A DNA stretch of 64,000 bases from Hyaloperonospora brassicae (Eukaryota > Oomycota > Peronosporomycetes > Peronosporales > Peronosporaceae). The notes under the pieces were generated by a model that saw only the letters and a list, made by a program, of their open reading frames with translations, was not told the origin of the DNA and made no database searches. How positions within the stretch are numbered: position 1 is the first letter of the stretch; every line of letters begins with the position of its first letter. Position numbers and translations under genes: made by a program. Below are positions 32,487-40,926 of the stretch, one piece after another. Where the stretch lies: the NCBI GenBank assembly GCA_947650285.1, contig CANTFL010000234.1, positions 124,001 to 188,000 on the forward strand, written 5' to 3'.

Positions 32487-35400
32487 GACGCTCGCCAGGT
32501 TTGAATCTGGTACGAGCCGAGCGTTCTGGGCTCTGCATTATTGCATACGTGGAGAAGAAGAAGACGGATCGCGAGAGTAAGCAGGATACAGATATGGAAA
32601 CAAATATATCTCGTTCGAAGTCAAAACGTCTTGCTTCCGTGTCCCATCTGAAGCGGATTGATGAATACTCGCGATCTGAACCAACTATGGAGATCGAGCT
32701 CGCTTACGGTGAATCTCGCGGATACTGGAAACACTACTCGCCCGGGAAGTGGTTCAAACAAGCGAAAGCTGTTGGCAAGATCAACAATGTAAAAGCCACT
32801 CTGCTATTTGATTCTGGTGCTGAAGTGTCGATCATTGACACCACCTTTGCTCGTGAGTTCGGTTGCAATATTGACGAGAGTCAACGACAAGAATGTATCG
32901 GGATCGGGGAAGCTCCGTACATGACAATAGGACGCACCAAGATCAAAGTAACCCTCGCGGGGTCGTTAGTGTACTATTTCAATGTGTGGGTAGGCGATCT
33001 GGCAGGACAAGAAGCGATTCTGGGCATGGACTTTATGGTTCCTGCCGGAGTGCGGCTCGATCTAGCGGATGGTGCGCTATGTCTACCAGAAGAAATCCGC
33101 ATTCACCTCGCAGGACGTCGCCCCGCGTACGGATCGAAGATACAACATATAACGGCGAAGGACCAACACGTGGTGATCCCGGTCGGAGAGTCAAGGGAAG
33201 TGAAGATCGGGATCGGAGGGGCTAAGATGAAGTTGTGGGTCGCCAGAGGACCAGACTGGGTACCTACCGTGATCTCGGGGTTTGGTAGTAGGAAGTACCT
33301 GCAGATGACCAACATTGGCGACCATGAGATCATATTGCCCACCCACACTATATTGGGCTTGTGGACCGAAGGCGATATGGTACCACGAACTCAAGGTTTC
33401 GTGACGGTCGGATCGGGGAAGTACAAGGAGTGGCAAACTCTGGCGTATGAGGCTACGACGGATCGAGTGAAGGAATTCTCAAAAGAACATACCGACCCAC
33501 TGGTAGATCGCCCTACGTACGTCACCCCCAAACGTATCGTTAAACGACCGTCTGGTACGTTGAAGAACCTATCTCCAGCGATCTCCACGGTAACGCACCA
33601 AACTAACAATGGCGAATCGCAAAAGGCAGATGTTGTGATTGCCAAAGAAGAAACAGTCAACAGAGCTGAGCTATTGTGGATGGAAAACGACCGTGAGATC
33701 GGAACCCAACATGCAACGAAGGGAGATCGCGATATCGATCAAGAATGGCTACGTGACATGTCGTCTCTATTGAAAGCCGATCCGACCGGTAAACTGCTGA
33801 GGTCGGAGCAGCCGGGAGAGATGAAAGAGCCTAAGGAAGAAGCAATGTTAAAGACTGAAGATGTCGAGATAGCGGGAACACCAGTTTACTATCACGAGAG
33901 CGGAGATTTGTTTGCTGAAGATATCGAGCAACACATGGCGGTACTACCAGAAATGTCGGCGACTACAGAAGAAGTTACGATTGAGGACATCCAGATCGGC
34001 GATCCCGATATGCCTCTCACCACTGATCAACAGCGGCTCAGATCGCTGATCTGGAAGAGTCGTCACATCCTCATGGGTAGAGGTAACGCTCTACCACCAG
34101 CAGCACGAGGCGCGATCTGTGATATTGATGTCGGTGGGGCAGCACCGATAGCGCAAAGGGTACGTACGGTCGCACCTAAATATCGGGAGAAGTTATCGGA
34201 CCTCATCAAAGGACTACTAGCGGCCAAGATCGTCCAGCCATCCACGTCACCATGGGCGTCTCCGATAGTGGTGATCATCAAGAAGAACGGAGTGGATATT
34301 CGCCTTTGCATTGATTATCGGAGAGTGAATCAGCTGACACGTTTGATGGTTTATCCCATGCCGTTGATCAGTGATCTATTAGAAGACCTAGATAAAGCTT
34401 TATGGTACTGTTCGCTGGATATGGCTAGTGGATTCTGGGTGGTTGAGATGACTGAGCGAGCCAAACTGATCTCAGCGTTTGTCACACCGTTTGGTCTTTT
34501 CGAGTGGCTGCGAATGCCTTTTGGGCTTAAGAACGCGCCCCAAATCTATCAACGTCTGGTCGACAACGCGCTGTATGGATACCTCAAGATTGGCCAGAGA
34601 TCATCCGCTGATGGCCAGATCGACGTGTTCAAAGATGGTGAACCGGAGACAGATCGACGACCTTCTATACTGGGACGCCGATCTTATATTGATGACATCC
34701 TCATACCAGCCACTTCATGGGAGTCTCTGTACTCAAAAGTAGAGCGATTGCTGGAAGCATGTGATAAGTGGAATTTGTCTATCAGTCTCACAAAAAGTTT
34801 TTGGGGGTGCCGTAAGGTCGACTACTTGGGACACCGAGTGTCGATTGATGGTTTGGAGGCTCAGCCCAAGAATTTAGAGTCGTTGGTCAACATCCCGTTC
34901 CCTAGCACGCTACGAGCTATGCAATCTTTTCTCGGGAGTTTGAACTATTACCGCCGCTTCATTGAAGATTTCGCGGTGTACGCCGCGGTGTTATATGAGT
35001 TAAGAGAATCGGATCTCTTCGAGATCGGCCGATCTCAGCTCGCAGCAGGAGAAGAATGGTTGAACGAAGATCGATGGAAGGAAGCCAAGGTTGCTTTCAC
35101 TATGCTAAAGGCTAAGATAGCTACCGCTCCTATGCTCAAACATTTCGACCCAGATCGCCCCCCTGTGATCGTAGTCTACGCTAGCAAGTGGGCTGTTTCA
35201 GCGGCCCTGATACAGGAGTACGAGGGCGTATACCATCCGGTTACGTTTACTAGCCGCACCTTGAAGCCCAACGAGCTTAACTATGGAACGGTGGAAAAGG
35301 AAGTGCTGGCGCTACTTCGTGTTTTGGATGTATGCTACACTACGCTTGCTTCGCGAGAGATCACTGTGCTGACTCGACATTCTACGTTAGCGTGGTTGAT

Positions 35401-35497
35401 GCAATCTCGAGGACTCAACGGGAGATTGGGACGGTGGGCCGCTTTGTTGTCGAACTGGACTATGGAGGTGAAGAGGTGCGAAAAAGGAGAAGAATAG
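32387..35497 (+). CDS. pol: Gypsy-1 pol, first part: protease, reverse transcriptase, RNase H
   Basis: 1,036 codons in the -1 frame relative to gag. No own start is expected; it should be made as a gag-pol fusion. Aspartic protease LLFDSGAEVSIIDTTFA (about residue 139) and AILGMDFMVPAGV. RT has RLCIDYRRVNQ (34303), FGLFEWLRMPFGLKNAPQ and the catalytic YIDD (34685-34696, usually Y[VI]DD). The following RNase H keeps the EKEVLALL acidic residue, but its first catalytic Asp is replaced (VVYASKWAVSAALI where most Gypsy elements have TDAS). So this domain is probably inactive and kept as a connection. The frame ends at a TAG (35495-35497) that interrupts a continuing frame. Confidence 0.93.
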   Translation: MSHGGVLQHDPPVVCPEQACGDAARKGREDVKLGRSPGLNLVRAERSGLCIIAYVEKKKTDRESKQDTDMETNISRSKSKRLASVSHLKRIDEYSRSEPTMEIELAYGESRGYWKHYSPGKWFKQAKAVGKINNVKATLLFDSGAEVSIIDTTFAREFGCNIDESQRQECIGIGEAPYMTIGRTKIKVTLAGSLVYYFNVWVGDLAGQEAILGMDFMVPAGVRLDLADGALCLPEEIRIHLAGRRPAYGSKIQHITAKDQHVVIPVGESREVKIGIGGAKMKLWVARGPDWVPTVISGFGSRKYLQMTNIGDHEIILPTHTILGLWTEGDMVPRTQGFVTVGSGKYKEWQTLAYEATTDRVKEFSKEHTDPLVDRPTYVTPKRIVKRPSGTLKNLSPAISTVTHQTNNGESQKADVVIAKEETVNRAELLWMENDREIGTQHATKGDRDIDQEWLRDMSSLLKADPTGKLLRSEQPGEMKEPKEEAMLKTEDVEIAGTPVYYHESGDLFAEDIEQHMAVLPEMSATTEEVTIEDIQIGDPDMPLTTDQQRLRSLIWKSRHILMGRGNALPPAARGAICDIDVGGAAPIAQRVRTVAPKYREKLSDLIKGLLAAKIVQPSTSPWASPIVVIIKKNGVDIRLCIDYRRVNQLTRLMVYPMPLISDLLEDLDKALWYCSLDMASGFWVVEMTERAKLISAFVTPFGLFEWLRMPFGLKNAPQIYQRLVDNALYGYLKIGQRSSADGQIDVFKDGEPETDRRPSILGRRSYIDDILIPATSWESLYSKVERLLEACDKWNLSISLTKSFWGCRKVDYLGHRVSIDGLEAQPKNLESLVNIPFPSTLRAMQSFLGSLNYYRRFIEDFAVYAAVLYELRESDLFEIGRSQLAAGEEWLNEDRWKEAKVAFTMLKAKIATAPMLKHFDPDRPPVIVVYASKWAVSAALIQEYEGVYHPVTFTSRTLKPNELNYGTVEKEVLALLRVLDVCYTTLASREITVLTRHSTLAWLMQSRGLNGRLGRWAALLSNWTMEVKRCEKGEE
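32477..32524 (+). promoter_or_regulatory. candidate -1 programmed frameshift signal at the gag-pol junction
   Basis: G TTA AAC TAG: the heptamer GTTAAAC (32477-32483) sits directly before the gag stop. A stem ACGCTCG (32488-32494) with CGAGCGT (32518-32524) starts 4 nt later, with an inner CCAG/CTGG stem (32495-32498/32507-32510). Slipping -1 enters the open pol frame (DVKLGRSPG). The same heptamer is known to work in an arterivirus. Inferred, not tested. Confidence 0.6.
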
Positions 35498-35506
35498 ATT
35501 CTGGGT

Positions 35507-36043
35507 ATGCTAGCAGCAAGTATCACTCCGAGAGAAGAGGTAGAAGAGATGCTGATCGCGATTTCCCCCCGAAAAGACTGCCGACTCAAAGTATCGATGC
35601 CTCCTCCAACGGTGGAAACGGATGAAGAGTTGTTGGTGGCCAGTTTCGACGGATCGGCTAGGATCAAAAAGAAAGGAGGGTCGTACAGTGCTGTGGTATG
35701 GAAGTTACCCGAGTGGACGATTGTGGCGGCAGAATCTAGATATGCTCACGATTTGACTGTGAATGAAGCGGAGTATAATGGCTTGCTATTGTGCTTTGAG
35801 TTACTCGCCGATCTGGAAAGGGGGCGAGTAATTCTGTGTGGAGATTCTAATTTGGTGATTCGACAGATGCGCGGTGAGATCGACTGCAAGGCACCAGGCC
35901 TTCAGCTTCTGAGACACGAAGCGTTGGAGAAGCTGCGGTCATGGCCTAGTCACGAGTTTCTACATATGAAGCGAGAGTGGAATCAGAGCGCAGATCGACT
36001 AGCCAGCACAGCGTTGCAGAACGAAAAGGAAGAACAATTGTAG
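35507..36043 (+). CDS. Gypsy-1 pol, archaeal-type second RNase H (after in-frame TAG)
   Basis: Same frame as the preceding pol segment, separated only by the TAG at 35495-35497. It contains a complete RNase H of the aRNH type: SFDGSAR (D at 35648), VNEAEYNG (E at 35771), CGDSNLV (about 35837) and WNQSADRLAS (about 35980). Dual RNase H arrangements are established for oomycete and plant LTR elements. The frame ends at 36043. Integrase continues in the -1 frame with a 67 bp overlap (35977-36043), where I see no standard slippery heptamer, so a one-base indel is likely. Confidence 0.88.
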   Translation: MLAASITPREEVEEMLIAISPRKDCRLKVSMPPPTVETDEELLVASFDGSARIKKKGGSYSAVVWKLPEWTIVAAESRYAHDLTVNEAEYNGLLLCFELLADLERGRVILCGDSNLVIRQMRGEIDCKAPGLQLLRHEALEKLRSWPSHEFLHMKREWNQSADRLASTALQNEKEEQL

Positions 36044-37836
36044 CTGAAGAAGATCGGCAAGATCTGATGACACTGAACCGTCTCGACGAATTGTTGAAGC
36101 CCAAGCAAGATGGTCAGCTGGCTCGGGTAACTGCAATCACGAGATCGGCCGAGAGGATACGTCATGAACCTGAAGTGATACAGGAAGAGATAGTGCAGCG
36201 AATTAGGATTCAACGGATTGTCCAAGCTCAAGATGAAGAGCGTTGGATTGTTAATCTCAAGAAGTATCTAAGTGGCGATGTGTCAAACTTGGACGCGGGA
36301 GCAGTGAAGGTATGCGCAAAGCTAGCGCCGGAGTACGAGATCGATGAGAACGATCTGCTATTTTTCTGCCCCTCGGCGAAAAGAAAGTCAGAAGATCGTG
36401 ATGGTTTGATGCGGTTGGTGATCCCTGAGACGTTGCAACAAGACTTCTTGCACCACTATCATACGAGTCTAGAAGGAGGCCACCAGGGTATCGGCCGAAC
36501 CTATCAGAAGATTAGATCGCGATTCCATTGGAGAGGACTATATCGAAGCGTTCAACGATATGTGGGCAAATGCATTGACTGTGAAACCGGAAAAGGAAGC
36601 CCGATGATTCATGGGAGATCCCCGGGGAATCTACACGCATCCTATCCATTCCGGATCATTGCAATGGATCATATACCGTCGTTGCCCAAGTCCATCAAAG
36701 GGAACACCGAACTGCTCATTTGGGTGGACCTCTTCTCAGGATATGTAATTGCAAAGGCTAGCTCTTCACGGACGGCACAAACAATAGCGGAAAATTATGA
36801 AGAATGTGTGTTTCGACGCTTCGGGGCTAGCGAGGCTATCAGGCACGATCGAGAACCGGGATTTATGTCCGACTTCTTTCGAGCCTTCAGCCGGATCGTA
36901 GGACAAAAACAGCGTGCTACCATGGCTTACAGGCCCCAAGCAAATGGAACAGCCGAGCGAATGGTGCAAACCTTGACGCATTCGCTCAAGATGTACGTGG
37001 CTGAAGTTGATCAACGAGACTGGGATGAGTATGCTGAGCGGCTTACATTTGCCATCAACACCGCTCAAGATCGAGTTCGAGGGGACACCCCATTCTATCT
37101 GATTCATGGATGGGACCCGCGATCAACGTTGGAAGCTACGTTATCAGTGGGAAACACGAGGACGAGAGATCGTGATCCAAAGCGGTGGAGATATAGTATT
37201 CAAAGACAATACCAGCGAGCTCGATCAGCGGTGAATGATCAACTACGACTTGCGATCCACGAGAGGGCAGATCGCCATAACGAAAACGTAGAACAACACG
37301 AGATCGAAGTGGGAACGCAAGTTTGGCTATACCTGGATCGAGTTAAAGAAGGATATGCGAAGAAGCTAGCGCACATGTGGCATGGGCCATTCCGAGTTGC
37401 AGACATATGTGGAGAGCACGCTGTGAAACTGGAGATCGCTGGGACCCCGTATCGGCTATTTCCGATTGTACATTTATCGAAGCTGAAGAAGGTAAAAATG
37501 TTCCCTGAACGGCCGAAGGATCAGCTTACGATAGACGAAGCAGATCGTTTGGACTTTGATGAAGCTTTGCTGCCAGAAGACAGTTGGGAGAGCGATCTCG
37601 AAGAGGGAGAATACGAAGTAGAAGAAATATTGGACGTGCGATCTGGTAGGAAAACCCGTTACGGGCGAGTACACCGACAGTTTCTGGTGAAGTGGAAGGG
37701 ACATCCCGATTTAAGTTGGGTGGATGAGGCCAATCTGAGTTGTGGGGCGATCTTGCAAGAGTTTGAACGGAACCGAGTGAGTCGAAACCGTTTTGAAGCA
37801 ATGCAGTCTCACGAAGGCAAGTCGGACGAACCTTAA
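35977..37836 (+). CDS. Gypsy-1 pol, integrase with C-terminal chromodomain
   Basis: 619 codons, the first being GTG; not an independent start but the continuation of pol after a -1 shift. The zinc-binding region has HTSLEGGHQG...CIDCETGKG (36455-36595). The DDE core has AMDHIPS (about 36660), RHDREPGF (about 36841) and QANGTAERMVQ (E near 36955). The C-terminal chromodomain (about 37600-37750) reads YEVEEILDVRS...RQFLVKWKGHPDLSWVDE. In other chromoviruses it guides insertion to particular chromatin. The protein stays open to its natural end. Confidence 0.93.
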   Translation: MESERRSTSQHSVAERKGRTIVAEEDRQDLMTLNRLDELLKPKQDGQLARVTAITRSAERIRHEPEVIQEEIVQRIRIQRIVQAQDEERWIVNLKKYLSGDVSNLDAGAVKVCAKLAPEYEIDENDLLFFCPSAKRKSEDRDGLMRLVIPETLQQDFLHHYHTSLEGGHQGIGRTYQKIRSRFHWRGLYRSVQRYVGKCIDCETGKGSPMIHGRSPGNLHASYPFRIIAMDHIPSLPKSIKGNTELLIWVDLFSGYVIAKASSSRTAQTIAENYEECVFRRFGASEAIRHDREPGFMSDFFRAFSRIVGQKQRATMAYRPQANGTAERMVQTLTHSLKMYVAEVDQRDWDEYAERLTFAINTAQDRVRGDTPFYLIHGWDPRSTLEATLSVGNTRTRDRDPKRWRYSIQRQYQRARSAVNDQLRLAIHERADRHNENVEQHEIEVGTQVWLYLDRVKEGYAKKLAHMWHGPFRVADICGEHAVKLEIAGTPYRLFPIVHLSKLKKVKMFPERPKDQLTIDEADRLDFDEALLPEDSWESDLEEGEYEVEEILDVRSGRKTRYGRVHRQFLVKWKGHPDLSWVDEANLSCGAILQEFERNRVSRNRFEAMQSHEGKSDEP

Positions 37837-38090
37837 CGATCTGGATATGCTGGGAGGCGGTAAAGGCGGATGGAAGGGTTGAAAGATGTGCTAGACGGTA
37901 GCATATGCTGGTGGAGGGTGGTTTTTTTGTGTGTGAGTATGGAGATGGTCAAGTGAATTACCCTACGGAATGATGCGGAGCGAGAAGGATCGAGGTCGTG
38001 GAAGTTACAAAGAATGAAGTAGCAAACAGAAGATGATTGAATGACTTACACGAGTATGAAAGACGATCGGGCTTGGACACCGATCTTGGA

Positions 38091-40838
38091 CTAAGATGAT
38101 GGAGCAGGCTTGAACTTGTCCTGTAGACGAGGGATCTGCGATCCGGGGTGATCCCAATAGGCGTTACGGAACTGATTGCGCCAAGGATCCTCTTGGTCCG
38201 CCATATCCAATGCCTCCAACAAGTCGGCGGGGTCGTCAGAGTGTCCTAACCCTGGATACCAAACTCGTTCTTCATGTGGGCGCGGATAGTGGAGGAAGAA
38301 GGGGTCCAAAAAGATGTCGAGATCGCAGTGGCCAGCAATCATGCCGTTGAGTATCATCTTCAAGAAGTTCTTCCAACGTGCTCCAAAACGGGATCGGCGT
38401 TGCTTTCGTTGACGCCATAATGTTTGCATGAACCGGCCGGATCGTCGTTGGGCCTGGGAGATCGGGAAAGCATGAGTAGACTCCCACAGAGCTTGGCGAT
38501 GAGTGGACTCGAGCTCCAGGTAGCGATGGCTCATGTCGCTGTACCATCCAGTCATGGTGAACGATATCGGGTTCACGGGGACCACGATATTATCCCAAGG
38601 GGCGGTGGCGTAAAGAGCCTCGATGTGTTGCCGTGAGATCAGCCCAGAAGCCCAAGTCCCCGTAGGCGGGGCTCTCCCATGATTGTGGAAAGGGAACAGA
38701 AAATTCCTGGGCTTGGAGTAGTGGTGAAACAGGAGCTCAATGGTCATGGTCCGCACACAAATCATCGCGATGCGCGAAACTGACCACGGAGCGATCTCGG
38801 ACGCCACCCGTCGGGAAGGCGCCAGATAGTTGGGGATCCACCGATCCCGTGGCTGCTGGAGTGGCGGAAGGTTATCGAAATCAACGGAAGAAATGATTCT
38901 GTTGGCCACTGGTCGCGTCGGAAGGATGATGCTGTTATCGCTGTCGGACAAATGGCGATCCGAAAGCGCAGTGGACTCCGGAGGCGGACTAACGGATCCA
39001 GTCTCTCTGTGTGTCTCCTCTGTCGGCGACGCCTCCACATCTTCCACGTAACCATCATCTTGAATTTCAACTACGGGAACAGCCGCGACCGGAGTGGACG
39101 GGTACGAAAGATAACGAGGCTCCGGAGCGGCTGGAGAAGGCGACCGCGATAGTGTCTTAGCCAACATAGTAGTTGCGGAAGAAGCAGGAGCAACCTGAGC
39201 AGCCGGAGAGGGGTCCGGAATTGAAGATCGGGCAGCCGATCTAGGTTGACGACGAGCGGCCGATCTCGAGTGGGACAATACAGAACGAGTTAAATCGTCC
39301 GAGCTGGAGTCCGACCCGGTCAGTTCCCCACTTCCCGATCCCGCCCCAGAAGTCGTGGACGAAGGCGGAGAAGAAGAGGAATCGGATGAAAGTTCGGGTG
39401 GATCCGATCTGGGAAGTTTCTTGGAAGGTGTTGAAGGGTTCAACGACAATAGCCGGGATGCCACACGGGAGGTAGAAGAATCTCGGGATCGTGACCTCAG
39501 TTGAACACGCCGACGCTTGGCAGGCGGGCCAGACGATCTCGATCTAGACCTACGGGCGAGCGATCCTGATCTCTGGGTAGTGGAAGCGGGTGGCGATCTG
39601 GCCTGAGTAGCACTCGTAGGCGTCGGTCGAATGGTCAATGTAGAGGATTGGGACCCGAGGATGGCACTGTTCAGTGTGTCGAGCAGCGCTCGGTGCTCGG
39701 CTATGGCCCGATCCCGATCGTGTTCCGCCACCTGTAGCTGGTCGTGTACCGTGAGGTGTTCCGCAAGCTGACGACGGAGGTTGGCGTTTTCTAGCCGCGA
39801 AAGTGCCAACTGACCCTCCAGAGGAGTCAAGCCATCCACTTGTTGTATGAGATCGCTGATCGAAGCCAGTCTCTCTGCGATCTCCGCCTGAGATCGAGCC
39901 AATTCCTCCTTCAAGTGCAGAACATCGATGTGAAGGAAAGACCTGTCGGAGGTCAGCTGGTCACGCTGCCGTCGGAGAGAATTAAGCTCAGCTTGGAGCG
40001 AGTGCATTTGAGTCCTCAAAGCGTTCACCTGTCGTTCCAAGCTGCCTTGATCCTCCTCGTTGGCACGTAACAAAGCGCGTAGTCGACGAACCTCCTCCGA
40101 TTGATCGCGATGTGTCTGCAGAGCTCGTTTACAGTCGCTTAAAGAATGCACTGCGTCGACGTAGCGGCCCTGCATCCAATCGTACCGACGCTGGACGAAG
40201 GAGACGAAGGGGGCGACCAGTTCATGCAGAGAATCAATTTCTTCGTCCAAACGATCCCCCCGGGCGACAGCATCTCGGTATAAATGCTGAAGCTCATGAA
40301 TGGTGTCGGCTTGGCTGCGGAAGGTGGCCTCGCGATCCCATAAATAAGAGATCGTAGCCAACGTTACACGAACGTCGTCGGCAGAAACTCTTGGAACGCG
40401 GCCGGTAACGTCCGCAGCTGGAGCAGACTCTGTCCGAGACTCACTAATGGCCAGGGCGTCGGATCTAAATACACCCAGAGTCGCCGGAGGTACGGGAAGT
40501 GAGGACGGTTCAAACGGACGATCTGGTGAGTCCGTGATGATCGAAAGCGATCCGACCGAACGGGAATCACTTAAAGACTCACGTCGATCCTGCGATCCAG
40601 ACGGTAAGTCTTGGGTTGGAGACGAGGGTCTGGTCGGCTGTCGATCTGGCGATCTCGTGGCGATCACTGGCGATCCGGCCGAATGTAGACTACTGGGGGA
40701 CGCATGTCGATCAGGGACGATGGGAGCATACCATCCGCGATCCGGCGATCCAGGTGACGGGTCGCGATCCGGAGACAGGAACACGGTGGAGCCTTCCGAC
40801 GAGATCGGCGAGGTGGGGAGATGCTTCGGAGGGACCAT
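38091..40838 (-). CDS. Gypsy-1 antisense accessory ORF, 915 residues
   Basis: An intact ORF on the strand opposite to gag-pol, between pol (254 bp away) and the 3' LTR (88 bp away). The frame is open further to 40940, inside the LTR, but the first ATG is at 40838 (MVPPKHLPTSPISS). Layout: Ser/Pro/Asp-rich N-terminus with repeated SPDR motifs (to about 160); long coiled-coil region (about 180-420: RQRDQLTSDRSFLHIDVLHL and similar); basic stretch PPAKRRRVQLRSRSR, probably a nuclear signal; Ser-rich linker; and a compact C-terminal domain rich in Trp/Phe/Tyr (RDRWIPNYLAPSRR, GARWKNFLKMILNG, DLDIFLDPFFLHYPRP). I recognise no known domain. Function is unknown. Antisense ORFs are known from some plant Gypsy elements, but homology to those is not claimed. 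Confidence 0.85.
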   Translation of the reverse strand: MVPPKHLPTSPISSEGSTVFLSPDRDPSPGSPDRGWYAPIVPDRHASPSSLHSAGSPVIATRSPDRQPTRPSSPTQDLPSGSQDRRESLSDSRSVGSLSIITDSPDRPFEPSSLPVPPATLGVFRSDALAISESRTESAPAADVTGRVPRVSADDVRVTLATISYLWDREATFRSQADTIHELQHLYRDAVARGDRLDEEIDSLHELVAPFVSFVQRRYDWMQGRYVDAVHSLSDCKRALQTHRDQSEEVRRLRALLRANEEDQGSLERQVNALRTQMHSLQAELNSLRRQRDQLTSDRSFLHIDVLHLKEELARSQAEIAERLASISDLIQQVDGLTPLEGQLALSRLENANLRRQLAEHLTVHDQLQVAEHDRDRAIAEHRALLDTLNSAILGSQSSTLTIRPTPTSATQARSPPASTTQRSGSLARRSRSRSSGPPAKRRRVQLRSRSRDSSTSRVASRLLSLNPSTPSKKLPRSDPPELSSDSSSSPPSSTTSGAGSGSGELTGSDSSSDDLTRSVLSHSRSAARRQPRSAARSSIPDPSPAAQVAPASSATTMLAKTLSRSPSPAAPEPRYLSYPSTPVAAVPVVEIQDDGYVEDVEASPTEETHRETGSVSPPPESTALSDRHLSDSDNSIILPTRPVANRIISSVDFDNLPPLQQPRDRWIPNYLAPSRRVASEIAPWSVSRIAMICVRTMTIELLFHHYSKPRNFLFPFHNHGRAPPTGTWASGLISRQHIEALYATAPWDNIVVPVNPISFTMTGWYSDMSHRYLELESTHRQALWESTHAFPISQAQRRSGRFMQTLWRQRKQRRSRFGARWKNFLKMILNGMIAGHCDLDIFLDPFFLHYPRPHEERVWYPGLGHSDDPADLLEALDMADQEDPWRNQFRNAYWDHPGSQIPRLQDKFKPAPSS

Positions 40839-40914
40839 CAGATGGACTTGAGTGGTTGGAGCAAAGTTGATGATTGACTGCACTGAGGTCAATTGCTGTA
40901 CAATGGACTTCAGT

Positions 40915-40926
40915 GCAGGGGGCGGT
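40915..40926 (+). promoter_or_regulatory. weak polypurine tract before Gypsy-1 3' LTR
   Basis: GCAGGGGGCGGT precedes the TG of the LTR. It is interrupted by pyrimidines, so it is a weak match. Confidence 0.4.

Noticed and set aside
35977..36043. A second programmed frameshift signal
   Set aside because: No slippery heptamer or clear downstream stem in the overlap; a one-base indel explains it.
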